Positions 1 to 10,400 of a stretch of DNA of 64,000 nucleotides are shown piece after piece. Location of the stretch: positions 1-64,000 of the forward strand of contig DUMB01000004.1 of the NCBI GenBank assembly GCA_012840085.1, written 5' to 3'. Position numbers and translations under genes: made by a program. Below the pieces are notes generated by a model. It was not told the DNA's origin, ran no database searches, and saw only the letters and a program-made list of their open reading frames with translations. This stretch comes from Clostridiaceae bacterium. GTDB taxonomy: Bacteria > Bacillota > Clostridia > Acetivibrionales > DUMB01. Every line of letters begins with the position of its first letter. Positions within the stretch are counted from its first letter, which is position 1.

Positions 1-55
1 AAGGCCTTGCACTTTCCTTTTTTCCATGTTATCTTACATTTTGTAGCTTCCATTT

Positions 56-80
56 GTAGGTTTTTTCTCTTTAAACCTAC
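56..80. repeat. Small inverted repeat in the 3'-flanking spacer
   Basis: The first 201 bases carry no recognisable gene. GTAGGTTT at 56-63 and AAACCTAC at 73-80 form a perfect 8-bp stem around a pyrimidine-rich loop. No function can be assigned; it lies beyond the terminator-like hairpin of the RHS gene. Confidence 0.4.
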
Positions 81-148
81 CAGAAGCCTTGCAGGTCTCA
101 TTTCTTTCATACTAAGTTAACAGAGCCGATTGATTACTTGAATTTCGT

Positions 149-183
149 GTTGACTTTCCCCGCTGAAAGCGTGGAAAGTCAAC
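149..183 (-). terminator. Hairpin after the RHS gene
   Basis: An 11-bp perfect stem (149-159 with 173-183) continues after a one-base mismatch into an inner CGCT/AGCG stem with a GAA loop. It begins about 19 bases past the RHS stop codon. There is no strong T-run on the minus-strand side, so it may be a weak terminator or an RNA 3'-end stabiliser. Confidence 0.55.
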
Positions 184-201
184 CATTTTATTGTTCCGAA
201 T

Positions 202-3200
202 CTATTCCGCATTGTGGTCATCTATAGAAATAATCCAGGGTTTTCCCCAATTCCAAGGTGCTATATAATGCCACCACGGACGAGTGGTTGTAGTCCTAAA
301 GTGCGTAGAATTGTTCATCCTTTCTAATCCAGATACATCATTATAATTCTTGCGCGTAGGTTCCCCAAGTTGTTTTGCTATGGGAGTTTCATATTTCTTT
401 AAGTTTGCCGCTTCTAACTTGTCACGGTTTTTTTGCGTCGGATTCTTTAAAAAATCATCCATTTCACCATCCAGATGCTGCGCGCAATGACCCATTTCAT
501 GAGCTAAACCAAGAGCAGCACTTTGAATGGATGTACCATCACCTGTAATAAGCCCACTGTAAATATCAAAATATATTTCTCTGGTATTAGGATTATAGTA
601 CATATTATCATCATACACAAACACGATGGTGAATACTTCTGTTGCATTTTCAAGTTTTTCAATAAGGGCTTTGCCATTTTTTGAAGTCATTAGGTACGTT
701 ATTGCTCTTTCGTATTGTTCTTTTTCCGTTTTCGTCGCTGTGCTCGACAATTCTATTATGTGACCACTTGGATCAACGTAGAGAATTGGGTTATTATATG
801 CGTAAATATACAGATTCAGACTCAACGGGTCGACTATTTCTTGCCCGTTTGGCATTTTGCGCGCTACACCCCATACTGTATCCTCCGATAACATGCGTGA
901 AGTTGCAGGGTCATAATACCTTGCCCTCAGATAATACGTCCCGGTTTCCTTGTCAAAGTACTCGCCACAGTACCTGAATGGGTTAGTATCGCTTGGGTCT
1001 GGGTTCTTTTCGTTTCCAAAGGCATCGTAATCATATGTCTTGGTTACATTTCCACTGCTATTGGTTAATTGTACCACATCACCATGTCCATTGAAAAGAT
1101 ACCAATTTCTTGTACCTGCTACATCCTGTGCGTAAAGAAGATTAATGCCTCTAACATATTTATTGGTTACATCTAATCTCACGTCTAATTCAAGAGCGAT
1201 CTGGTCACCATCCCATACATAAAAGGTACATACATTATCATTTACTATCTTCCCTTTCCTCAAGCCGTCTCCGTTATATATATAGGTAATAGTCTCATCC
1301 CCTATGGTTGTCTTTATAAGTTGGTTGAATCCGTTATATTTATTGTAGGATACACTTGAATATCCACCTATGCTGGATACAGTCTCTTTATATATCTGAT
1401 TGCCGTTATTGTCGTAGCCGTATCTGGTTATTTCATAACTAGTTTCTGAATCCGGTACGATTTCTATCATTCCGGTTATTTCTGGATTCACCGCCAAATT
1501 TTCACTGGTCCCGTTCCTCTTAAACTCAATATTTTTGATAAGAATATATCCGCTATTAATTGAATTTCCTGACATTTTTAATACAAAATCTATATAACAA
1601 CTTGAACTTATCGGTTTGCCATTAAATTCAAAGTGCTGCCATGTACCTTTTTTTGAACAATCATAATGTATTAATGCACCGGTGTGTATACTAGCTATAA
1701 ACAAATTGGAATACGGCACATTTGTGTCTTCTGATACAAATGCATCAAAACTAATAGTATAGTCTAAGTCTTCATACACCGGGATGTCATTAAAATAAAT
1801 AATTGCAAGTTCATTTGAATTGCCGTTTTGAGCATAGTCAAACTTATATATATACTTTTGCGAAGAAGTAGTCTCTGATGCAAGCCTGTTGTTTTTATCA
1901 TAGGTATATTGGGTTATTGTCCCATCAGCTGCTATCATAGTTTTCCTGTTGTTATAATCATCATAGGTATAGCTGATACTACTATTTGCTACACCAAAGT
2001 ACCCTTCCCCCTCTTTGACAAGCCGGCCTAAATCATCATACATGTATAAACTTGTTTTATATGTAACCGTATCAATTTCGCTCGCCAGATTTCCATCAAG
2101 ATAATAGGTATACATATAATTTGCAAGTCTATAAGAATTTCTCTTATTTTCGAGTACAGTCAACTTGTTTGCCAGGTTATAACTGTATTGAGTTGTATTT
2201 CCATTGCTGTAAGTAAGAGATGCCCTGTTGCCATTATCGTCATAGGTATAAGTTGCCACAAGCTGACCGTCTTCATATACTTCATGAAGTCTATTCATGT
2301 TGTCATAGGTGTAAGTGATATTTGTCGTTATATCTCCCTTATTCTTTATAACAAGTGATTTCCTATTATTAGCAGCATCATATGTGTATTCCTTCTCTAT
2401 ACCGTATGATTCCATCTCCTTTATCAATCTTCCCAGATCATCGTAAACATACTCTGCGCTCCATCCTCCGCAGTCCATTGAGGATCTGCTTCCTGTGAAA
2501 GTATAATTATAATAACGTGATTCATTCATCTCTAGATTGTCTTCATTTGTGACAGTTTCTGAGAGCAGCCTTCCCATCCCGTCATAAATCATAGTTGTAA
2601 TGCTGCCATTCCTGTCAATCTTCTTTACTAGGTTGCCGTTTAAATCATATTGATAGTTTTCTTCCTGCCCCAGCGGATCAATCATCTTTACGAGTCTATT
2701 GAATCCGTCATATTCATATTTCGTCACGGAATAATCCGTATCACTTGAAGGCATTACGTTATCAAGTCCATTTATAGTGAGCGGACTGCTTAATCCTGTA
2801 TACATCCTGACCTTATTCCCCGCCAGGTCATAATAGTATTGCGTATAGTTTTCAGGTACTTCTCCGTCGTATGTTATTACCTTCGTAAGCATATTCCGGC
2901 TGTTGTATTCATATGCCGTCTGACTATAGTTTTCTGTCTGGCCCGCTTTGTTGTTTTTTACCTTTTCAAGGATGATATTGCCGTTCCGGTCATAGTAATA
3001 CTTTTTGACAGCATAATGCACAGTACTTCCTATTATTTCAAAGGGTATTTCTTCTTTTATCAAGCGTCCCATATTATCATATGTGTAAGATGTTGAGTAT
3101 TTAGGATTAGCCTTGTTTCCTTTTACGTCGGTAAAGGATATAACCCTGCCTAACGCATCATATTCCGTTGTTGTATAATCCCCATTGATGTTATAAACCT

Positions 3201-6200
3201 TCGTAGGCTGTCCTGCGTAGTTATATTCATATTTAGTTGTCCATGGCTGGCTCCAGCCTTCATCATACGCCCTGGCGTTTTTTTCTTCAATTTTGTTGCC
3301 GAGGTAATCGTACCGGAAAGTGTTAATATATGCTTTTACAGTGCTCCCTTCCTGGTGAGGAGTTTCTATCTTTTCCACAAATCCAGCTTTATTTATATAA
3401 GTAATGATTGTTATAGACGGTGCATCGCCATATCCTTCTATAGTTTTTATAGTCTTGATGTAGTTGCCTGTTTCATCTACATCTTCATAGTCATACCGCT
3501 CCTTATACAGTAAAGTATCATTTATATCTCGGATTGTTTTTTCTATCAGCCTGCCATTGCTGTCGTAGATATATTTAGTCTTAGTGCCGTTCACAAGGTT
3601 TTCTTCCAAGATTAAACGCGATTGTGAGTCATAAGTATATTCATTTATTGGCACATATTCATATATGCCATTTGCATTTCTTTCATAAACCTTTTCGTAT
3701 TTTAGATTTCCCAGAGCATCATATTCATATTTCAATTGTTTTCCACAATGTGCATAGTTGCTGGAATTTGCATTTTCATCCTTTGTAATTACATAATTTT
3801 CTTCATTATTACACACATAATCCCATGTCTTATAGCTAAGGTCAGAGTTGGTCTCTTTCTTTATCCTGTTCAACTTGTCATATTGGTACGTAGTAATATT
3901 CCCGTTTCCATCTTGCTTCTGTACCATATTTCCGAACCAATCGTAAACATATATCTCATCAACAATACCACTACTGTTTTCAGGTCTAGCTGCTATCAGC
4001 ACTCCATCAGCATTTCTTACGTCACTTATCCAGCGTCTTGTCATATAGGCTCCATCAAATTTACCGTTCCTTGCGGCTACATTATCAGCATAACTGTATT
4101 GCGTTGAAATATAGGTTACCCAATCATCCAGATAATTTCTTTCTTCTATAACATTGCCATAAGCATCATAGAGGAAGCGTACCTGTTTTTTAAGAACTCC
4201 ATTTTCCTTTACTCGATACCACTCAATTTTCTTGTTATCGTCGCTATATGGCACATATTCCTCTAGAATTGTGGTGTTTGCATCCTTTTTGTAAGTCTTG
4301 CTGGTAAGATAATTATATTTGCTATGATAAGTAAATGTAGTCATGTGTTCATTATTGTTTGTATTACCATTTGCTTGCACATCCCAGTAAACCAATACAT
4401 TCCCGAATTTATCATATAAGTAATTTTCAATTCTGTCCAAACTCTGATCGGAGTCCACATTATAGATTCTGTTGATGATCTTGACAGGTAATCGCTGCGA
4501 GTCATATTCTTTGATTACCTCGCTTTTATGGTCTGCCCCGATGTTAAGAATATTTGTGCACACAATTCGTCTTTGATTACTTGACCCTTTCTTATATTTA
4601 AATGTGTAGGTTTCCTTGTTTCCTTGGTCATTTTCTACATCCGTTATAATGGAAAGGTTATCAGGCAATCCATCGTGATAGGTTGGGTATCCGTCGTATT
4701 CTAGCGCCCCATCACCCTTGTAATAATTATGATACCGGAAACTCTTATAATTATACCTTATGCCATCATTTGTATAGTCGGCTCTATCCAATATTTTAAA
4801 GAATTGCTGATATCCGGATGGACCTAGATTTTTTACTGTATACTTTGTGTCAGAATAGTTATACTCTGTTATGCTTTCTGTAGGATATACCACCCGTTTT
4901 AAACATGCGAAAGTATTATTAATAAATGGTGCCTGATCGGGATAAGGATCTTTAGTAAAATATGATAATCTAGCTTGCTTTTCTTCATACTCATATCGGG
5001 TTGTCCTGCCTTCTGTGTCTATAACACTTTCTAGTACATATTCATTGGGTAATGAGCTTAAAGCCTTATTGTAATAAATAACACGATTATTTTCCGGATT
5101 GGTTTCATCAACTACGTTTACGGTAATCCGATTGTTTGTATAAGATATATTGATTGTTCTACCAACGCTGTCAATGATAGTACTTATTAAAGAACGCCCA
5201 TTAATCTGGGTATACAAAAATTTTATCTCATTTCCAAAACGATCTTTAATTCCTAAAAGCTTTCCATCTTTTCCAAAGTACAATGTTTTGCCGTCTTTTT
5301 CTGTAAGCCTGAAATATTCGCTTTTTTGACCATTGCTATATATATTGGCACCATAAAAATGTTGTAATTGTATATCACTTAAAGAATAGTCATTTATTGT
5401 TATATTTTTGTGGCCCGTTTCATTAGGTGGGTGTAGAGCATGCGACATTTCACAAAGATATTGATTGTGATTAAAGTATAATGTCCCTTTACTACCATAA
5501 TGAAGATAATTATCTTCATCTCCTCTTATTTCAATGTATGGTAGGTCAAAGGACCACCCGGTACCAAGATTGAAATAGCGATCCGATGCACTATCTCTAG
5601 CTAAATTATATTCATATACTACTGTATCATAATATACTAAATAACCTTGTTCTGTCTGCAAGTACCTTATTTGTATTCTAAAATCACCTGGTTCACTATA
5701 TTTTACTACTTCTACAACATAGTCTTCCCCAGATAAATATGGCGGCTCAACTCGATCAAAATCACCATTGTTAAATTTATCTGCCATATATTGTGCACTT
5801 TGTGAATACCCCCAATACTTTGCATAGACTTGTTTCTTCGGATCCGTAGGCATTTCTTGATAATCGTCTATAATATTATAGTCTGCATCGCAGAAATTTA
5901 CAGTTTTTGTGGTGGTCTCTGTCAGTACACCATTTACATATTTCTCCCGTGTTTCCGTACCGACAATATAGAATCCTTGCACTTCAGTCAATATGATTGT
6001 TTTAGGTCCTCTGACATATGGCTCATGAAAGTTTGCATCCGCAAGGCTGTAATACCTTGCTAATTCAAAATCAAGACCATTCTTACCTTTGAGATATAAA
6101 TCCGTATACCTAAGCTCAAGATTTCCAGTTGCCGGATCAATGTTTTCCGTCTGTCCGGAAGTATTAAGTGAAAATGATGTTTCCAAAAGGGGTTTATACT

Positions 6201-6324
6201 TATACATTGGATACGCATAGTTATTGTAGTTATCTGAGACTGTATCTGCATACACTTGCATTGCACTTAAAAATATTGCAGATATAATAAAAAGAATAAA
6301 AATACATATTTTCCTTTTATTCAT
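202..6324 (-). CDS. Secreted RHS/YD-repeat protein with C-terminal HExxH domain
   Basis: 2040 residues. A Sec signal peptide is visible (basic start, hydrophobic core, likely cleavage after VYA at residue 26). The middle is many YD repeats of the type YDxxGRLxxxxxxxG. The RHS core near residues 1725-1855 contains YDAFGN, GTYYLRARYYDP and the LYIYAYNNPILYVDPSGH signature after which variable toxin domains begin. The last ~185 residues are non-RHS and contain LAHEMGHCAQHL, with H1942, E1943 and H1946 forming a zincin motif, which suggests a metallopeptidase effector. RHS proteins encapsulate and release C-terminal toxins (WapA and Tc-toxin families). The start overlaps the upstream gene by ATGA, indicating translational coupling. 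No immunity gene is visible in the 200 bases downstream. Function as a toxin is inferred. Confidence 0.9.
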   Translation of the reverse strand: MNKRKICIFILFIISAIFLSAMQVYADTVSDNYNNYAYPMYKYKPLLETSFSLNTSGQTENIDPATGNLELRYTDLYLKGKNGLDFELARYYSLADANFHEPYVRGPKTIILTEVQGFYIVGTETREKYVNGVLTETTTKTVNFCDADYNIIDDYQEMPTDPKKQVYAKYWGYSQSAQYMADKFNNGDFDRVEPPYLSGEDYVVEVVKYSEPGDFRIQIRYLQTEQGYLVYYDTVVYEYNLARDSASDRYFNLGTGWSFDLPYIEIRGDEDNYLHYGSKGTLYFNHNQYLCEMSHALHPPNETGHKNITINDYSLSDIQLQHFYGANIYSNGQKSEYFRLTEKDGKTLYFGKDGKLLGIKDRFGNEIKFLYTQINGRSLISTIIDSVGRTINISYTNNRITVNVVDETNPENNRVIYYNKALSSLPNEYVLESVIDTEGRTTRYEYEEKQARLSYFTKDPYPDQAPFINNTFACLKRVVYPTESITEYNYSDTKYTVKNLGPSGYQQFFKILDRADYTNDGIRYNYKSFRYHNYYKGDGALEYDGYPTYHDGLPDNLSIITDVENDQGNKETYTFKYKKGSSNQRRIVCTNILNIGADHKSEVIKEYDSQRLPVKIINRIYNVDSDQSLDRIENYLYDKFGNVLVYWDVQANGNTNNNEHMTTFTYHSKYNYLTSKTYKKDANTTILEEYVPYSDDNKKIEWYRVKENGVLKKQVRFLYDAYGNVIEERNYLDDWVTYISTQYSYADNVAARNGKFDGAYMTRRWISDVRNADGVLIAARPENSSGIVDEIYVYDWFGNMVQKQDGNGNITTYQYDKLNRIKKETNSDLSYKTWDYVCNNEENYVITKDENANSSNYAHCGKQLKYEYDALGNLKYEKVYERNANGIYEYVPINEYTYDSQSRLILEENLVNGTKTKYIYDSNGRLIEKTIRDINDTLLYKERYDYEDVDETGNYIKTIKTIEGYGDAPSITIITYINKAGFVEKIETPHQEGSTVKAYINTFRYDYLGNKIEEKNARAYDEGWSQPWTTKYEYNYAGQPTKVYNINGDYTTTEYDALGRVISFTDVKGNKANPKYSTSYTYDNMGRLIKEEIPFEIIGSTVHYAVKKYYYDRNGNIILEKVKNNKAGQTENYSQTAYEYNSRNMLTKVITYDGEVPENYTQYYYDLAGNKVRMYTGLSSPLTINGLDNVMPSSDTDYSVTKYEYDGFNRLVKMIDPLGQEENYQYDLNGNLVKKIDRNGSITTMIYDGMGRLLSETVTNEDNLEMNESRYYNYTFTGSRSSMDCGGWSAEYVYDDLGRLIKEMESYGIEKEYTYDAANNRKSLVIKNKGDITTNITYTYDNMNRLHEVYEDGQLVATYTYDDNGNRASLTYSNGNTTQYSYNLANKLTVLENKRNSYRLANYMYTYYLDGNLASEIDTVTYKTSLYMYDDLGRLVKEGEGYFGVANSSISYTYDDYNNRKTMIAADGTITQYTYDKNNRLASETTSSQKYIYKFDYAQNGNSNELAIIYFNDIPVYEDLDYTISFDAFVSEDTNVPYSNLFIASIHTGALIHYDCSKKGTWQHFEFNGKPISSSCYIDFVLKMSGNSINSGYILIKNIEFKRNGTSENLAVNPEITGMIEIVPDSETSYEITRYGYDNNGNQIYKETVSSIGGYSSVSYNKYNGFNQLIKTTIGDETITYIYNGDGLRKGKIVNDNVCTFYVWDGDQIALELDVRLDVTNKYVRGINLLYAQDVAGTRNWYLFNGHGDVVQLTNSSGNVTKTYDYDAFGNEKNPDPSDTNPFRYCGEYFDKETGTYYLRARYYDPATSRMLSEDTVWGVARKMPNGQEIVDPLSLNLYIYAYNNPILYVDPSGHIIELSSTATKTEKEQYERAITYLMTSKNGKALIEKLENATEVFTIVFVYDDNMYYNPNTREIYFDIYSGLITGDGTSIQSAALGLAHEMGHCAQHLDGEMDDFLKNPTQKNRDKLEAANLKKYETPIAKQLGEPTRKNYNDVSGLERMNNSTHFRTTTTRPWWHYIAPWNWGKPWIISIDDHNAE

Positions 6325-7268
6325 TTCACTGTCACCTCAGCTTTCTCAGTAACAAGACTCCAACTTTTGTATTTATTCTTAAGTTCAAGAATCTGATCCT
6401 CATTCATATTGCTTTTTATGGCAAGATCTTTCACAAAGGCAATATCTACCAAATTGGTAATACCATATTTTTTGAATTTTTCTAGATCCTGCTCAGTGAT
6501 TTGATATTTATTAATTAAAATCTTTTCTGTATTTTTTTTTGCTAATTTCTCATCAACCTTTTTTTGCCTTAATTTGGCTTCCCTCTCTTCAGTATACCTT
6601 TTTTCAAGTTCTTCAACTGTACTTCCTCTTTTCAGTTCACTTGCTATTTCCTGATAATCCTTCTGAAAGTTATAAGCCATTGCGAATACTGCTTCTATCT
6701 CATTTTCATCAAGGTTCTGCTGTTCTAACTCTTCTATTTTTTCAGCGGCAATACCTAACACTTTAGTTGGTTTTTCTATCTTAATACCCAGCTCCTCAAC
6801 AATTTCTGCCCAGCTTTTGCTCTGAACCCGTAGCATTATATTTTTCTGTTCATCATCTTCACTAGGAACATACATACTTTTTCCCTTAGTCTTTAAAAGT
6901 TCCAACGGCGTTTTTGCACAGAACTTAGCTAACTCTTTTGCAACTTCTATATCATAAAAGTCATACCCTTGATCAAATAATGCAAGAGCAGTACTCCTTG
7001 AAAGAATATATTCATCCTCTTCTATAGTGAGATTGGTGTCAATAGGTATGCCGTTTTCCTGAAGAATCCTTTCTACTTCTTGTACTTGTATATTATCATG
7101 CTTTTTATTACCATTTTTAGCTATAATTGTATCTATAGATTGTTGCATTCCGCCTTTTTCTACCTTATATAACTTGCCTTCGGAAAAAACAGTATAAGCT
7201 GCATAAGATAATGATAAAATGGATATTAGAATAATAATTAGTGACCTTAATATAAGCAACTTTTTCAC
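6321..7268 (-). CDS. Membrane-anchored helical protein, unknown function
   Basis: 315 residues. A short basic N-terminus and one hydrophobic segment (about residues 5-25) suggest an uncleaved anchor or signal peptide. The rest is charged and helical, rich in Glu and Lys, with a probable coiled coil near residues 215-255 (repeated EK/KK heptads). No family is recognised. It lies 141 bp after the subtilase-RCC1 gene and overlaps the start of the RHS gene by 4 bp. A role in folding, anchoring or export of one of its large neighbours is possible but unproven. Confidence 0.75.
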   Translation of the reverse strand: MKKLLILRSLIIILISILSLSYAAYTVFSEGKLYKVEKGGMQQSIDTIIAKNGNKKHDNIQVQEVERILQENGIPIDTNLTIEEDEYILSRSTALALFDQGYDFYDIEVAKELAKFCAKTPLELLKTKGKSMYVPSEDDEQKNIMLRVQSKSWAEIVEELGIKIEKPTKVLGIAAEKIEELEQQNLDENEIEAVFAMAYNFQKDYQEIASELKRGSTVEELEKRYTEEREAKLRQKKVDEKLAKKNTEKILINKYQITEQDLEKFKKYGITNLVDIAFVKDLAIKSNMNEDQILELKNKYKSWSLVTEKAEVTVK

Positions 7269-7409
7269 ATTATGACCCCCTTGAATAAAATATTCTTTTT
7301 TTCATAACTACTCAAATATATAACTTATAATTGTCTGAGTATTGCCTACTGCTATTGTTGTTCATATGGAAAATCCATTACCATTTAATATTCAAACTTT
7401 ATCTTCAAT

Positions 7410-10400
7410 CTATAATTTCCTATATTCTATTTCCGTTTGACCGTTAGCTTTTGCTTTAAACTTAATAATATTGACAACTCCCGTTCTTGCATATCCAGAA
7501 GAAATATTTTTATTAAAAGTGAATTCTATTTGCCCCGGTGAAAAGTTTGTTATTGTAATATCTGTCCCATCAATTGTTCCTGGTGCATTTTCCACTCCAT
7601 ATGTTATTCCACATAAATCTATTACTTCTAATTTTTCCTGGTCGTATATGACAGTAAATGTATATTGGCTATAGTCTGTTATGTTTTTTGAATATATTAC
7701 AAAGTTGTAAGTATTATTTATTGATATATCTACATTGGTAATACAACCACTTCTTTTTTTATAAGGTCCAAAATATCCAGTTTTATAATTGCCGTTTGTA
7801 TCAGAAATTTTATAGTGCAAATACCATATTCCATCTGTTGATTGGCTAACCGTACCGGTATAGTTATTCCAACTTGTGGGAACATTTGTTGATGTGCTCC
7901 ATGCAAATTGCTTTGTTCCTACTCCTCCGTCTCCTTCGTTTATATAGGTTAAATCAACATAAATGTTATCTGTTTCCCAATCTCTACTCTCAATACTTGC
8001 TTCAACTTTCAATAATCCACTCGAAATTGTATACTCTATTACCAGTTCAGGTGCAAAACTTCCATCCATGTACTCTTTACTATAATAATATCTATTAAAA
8101 CTGTCATACACAGTGCTTGAAGGACCAAGAACAAATCCCCTGTTTTCTATACTTCCATCTACCCAACCCTGCACAGTATCTTTTATAGCATCATTACTCC
8201 ATTCTTTCCATCCTTCATCCTTACCTACAACAACCTCATGCAAATTTGTCATAGCAGGCCAATGTGCCATCCAACTAAAAATTTCATTTTCTGTGAAATC
8301 ATCATAATATGAGTCATTAAGTCTATAAAGTTTGTTTATATTAGTAGAAATTCCACTGCTTTCCGAAAGCATATATGCTCTAAAGGTAGCCGATATTATG
8401 TTCGCATTCGAAGGTATAGCCGAAAGATCGAACTTGATTATTCCCATATTCATACTTAGATAAGATACTATAAATTCAGGTGAGTAGCCATTCGGTCCAC
8501 CGCCATAATTTCCAAAAGTATCAAAACATGATTTTATAGTTTGTATATAAGTATTAGCTGTTAACGGTAATGCAGAAGCAGTCTTTACCACTCTATTTCC
8601 ATATCCAAGTTGTCCATAGTAATTATCTCCCCACATTAATAATGTTCCGTCATCCTTTATTGCCGCACTGCTTTTATTACCTGCTGTAACTGAGTATACA
8701 TCGTTTAAATATGCTACTTGAACTGGGGTATTTCTTTTTGTTATCGTTCTATCTCCCAATTGTCCGCTACCGTTATTTCCCCAGCTCCATACCGTTCCAT
8801 CTGCTTTTAATGCAATACTGTGGCCATCGCCTGCTGCTACTGATGTTACATCATTCAAGCTTTGCACCTGCACAGGTACAGTTTTTGTGATTGTTGTTCC
8901 GTCCCCTAACTGCCCATAATTATTGTATCCCCAAGTCCATACTGTTCCATCATTTTTTAATGCTATATTATGAAAATACCCCGACGCTATCGCTGTTATG
9001 TTATTCAAATTTTCCACTTTAACAGGTGTAGTTCTCATTAATGTTGTCCCGTCACCCAGTTGTCCTCTAAAATTACTACCCCAACTCCACACGGTTCCAT
9101 CACTTTTCAGTGCCAGGCTATGGAACATACCTGCAGATATCGCTACAATATTGTTCAGATTCTGCATCTGTACCGGATTATATTTATCTGTAGTCGTTCC
9201 GTCTCCCAATTGCCCGGAGGAATTATATCCACAGCTCCACACATTTCCGTCATTTTTTAGGAAAATACTATATTGGTATCCTGATTTTACGTCTTTGATA
9301 TTGTCAAATGGAGTTCTTTTTGCAGTTAAACTTATTGGATGTGAACCCTTTCCGATTTGAAAGCTGAAATTATTTCCCCAACCATAAACAATACCGCTTG
9401 TGTCTAGTGCTATAGAAAATCTATCACCTGCAGATATTTTTGCAACTGACTCAAGGTTTTGCACTTGCACCGGCAAATGTCTTATCGCATATGTATTATC
9501 ACCCAACTGCCCACTGCTGTTATCTCCCCAACTCCATACCGTCCCATCGCTCTTCAATGCCATGCTATGATCATATCCTGCATCTATGCTTACTGCATTA
9601 CTTATGTTCTGCACCTGTAACGGTGTATAACTGTCTGTCGACGTTCCGTTCCCTAGCTGTCCATAGTTATTGTATCCCCATGTCCATACTGTCTCATCAC
9701 TTTTTAAAGCCATACTATGTCTACTTCCTGCTGCTATTGATAATACACCGTTTAAGTTCTTTACCTGTATTGGAATGTATCTATTTTGTGTTGTTCCATC
9801 TCCTAATACGCCACCATTGTTGTTACCCCATGCCCATACTGTACCATTGCTTCTAAGAGCTAAGTTGTGGGAGTCACCTGCAGATATTGCAATTACATTG
9901 CTTAAATTATGTACCTGAACCGGAGTATACCTGCTTGTTGACGTTCCGTCTCCCAATACGCCATAATTATTTAACCCCCATGCCCATACTGTGCCATCAC
10001 TTTTTAATGCAATACTGTAATATTGACCTGCTGCAATTTCAATAACATTGTTTAGATTCTGTACCTGTACAGGTATATATCTGTTTGTTGTTGTTCCGTC
10101 TCCTAACTGCCCATAATTATTTCCGCCCCAGCTCCATACCGTTCCATCATTTTTAAGTGCAAGCCCGTGATAGGATCCTGCGGCAACCGATACTACATTG
10201 TCCAAACCCTGTACCTTATATATTGCTCCTTCTGCGTAATTTGTTCCGTTTCCAAGCTGTCCATAATCGTTCATACCCCAACTCCATACCGTTCCATCAC
10301 TCTTTAATGCAAGGGTTAAATATGTTCCAGCGCTAATATCCTGAATCCCTGTGAGTGAAAACAATTCAAAACCATCCTGACTACTGTCTAATGTTATGGG

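Noticed and set aside
9440..9918. Long plus-strand frames opposite the RCC1 repeats
   Set aside because: Antisense shadows of the repetitive coding sequence, no ribosome site, no family resemblance.
8590..10340. CRISPR-like array
   Set aside because: The repeats are about 150 bp, coding, and translate to RCC1 blades; there are no short direct repeats with unique spacers.
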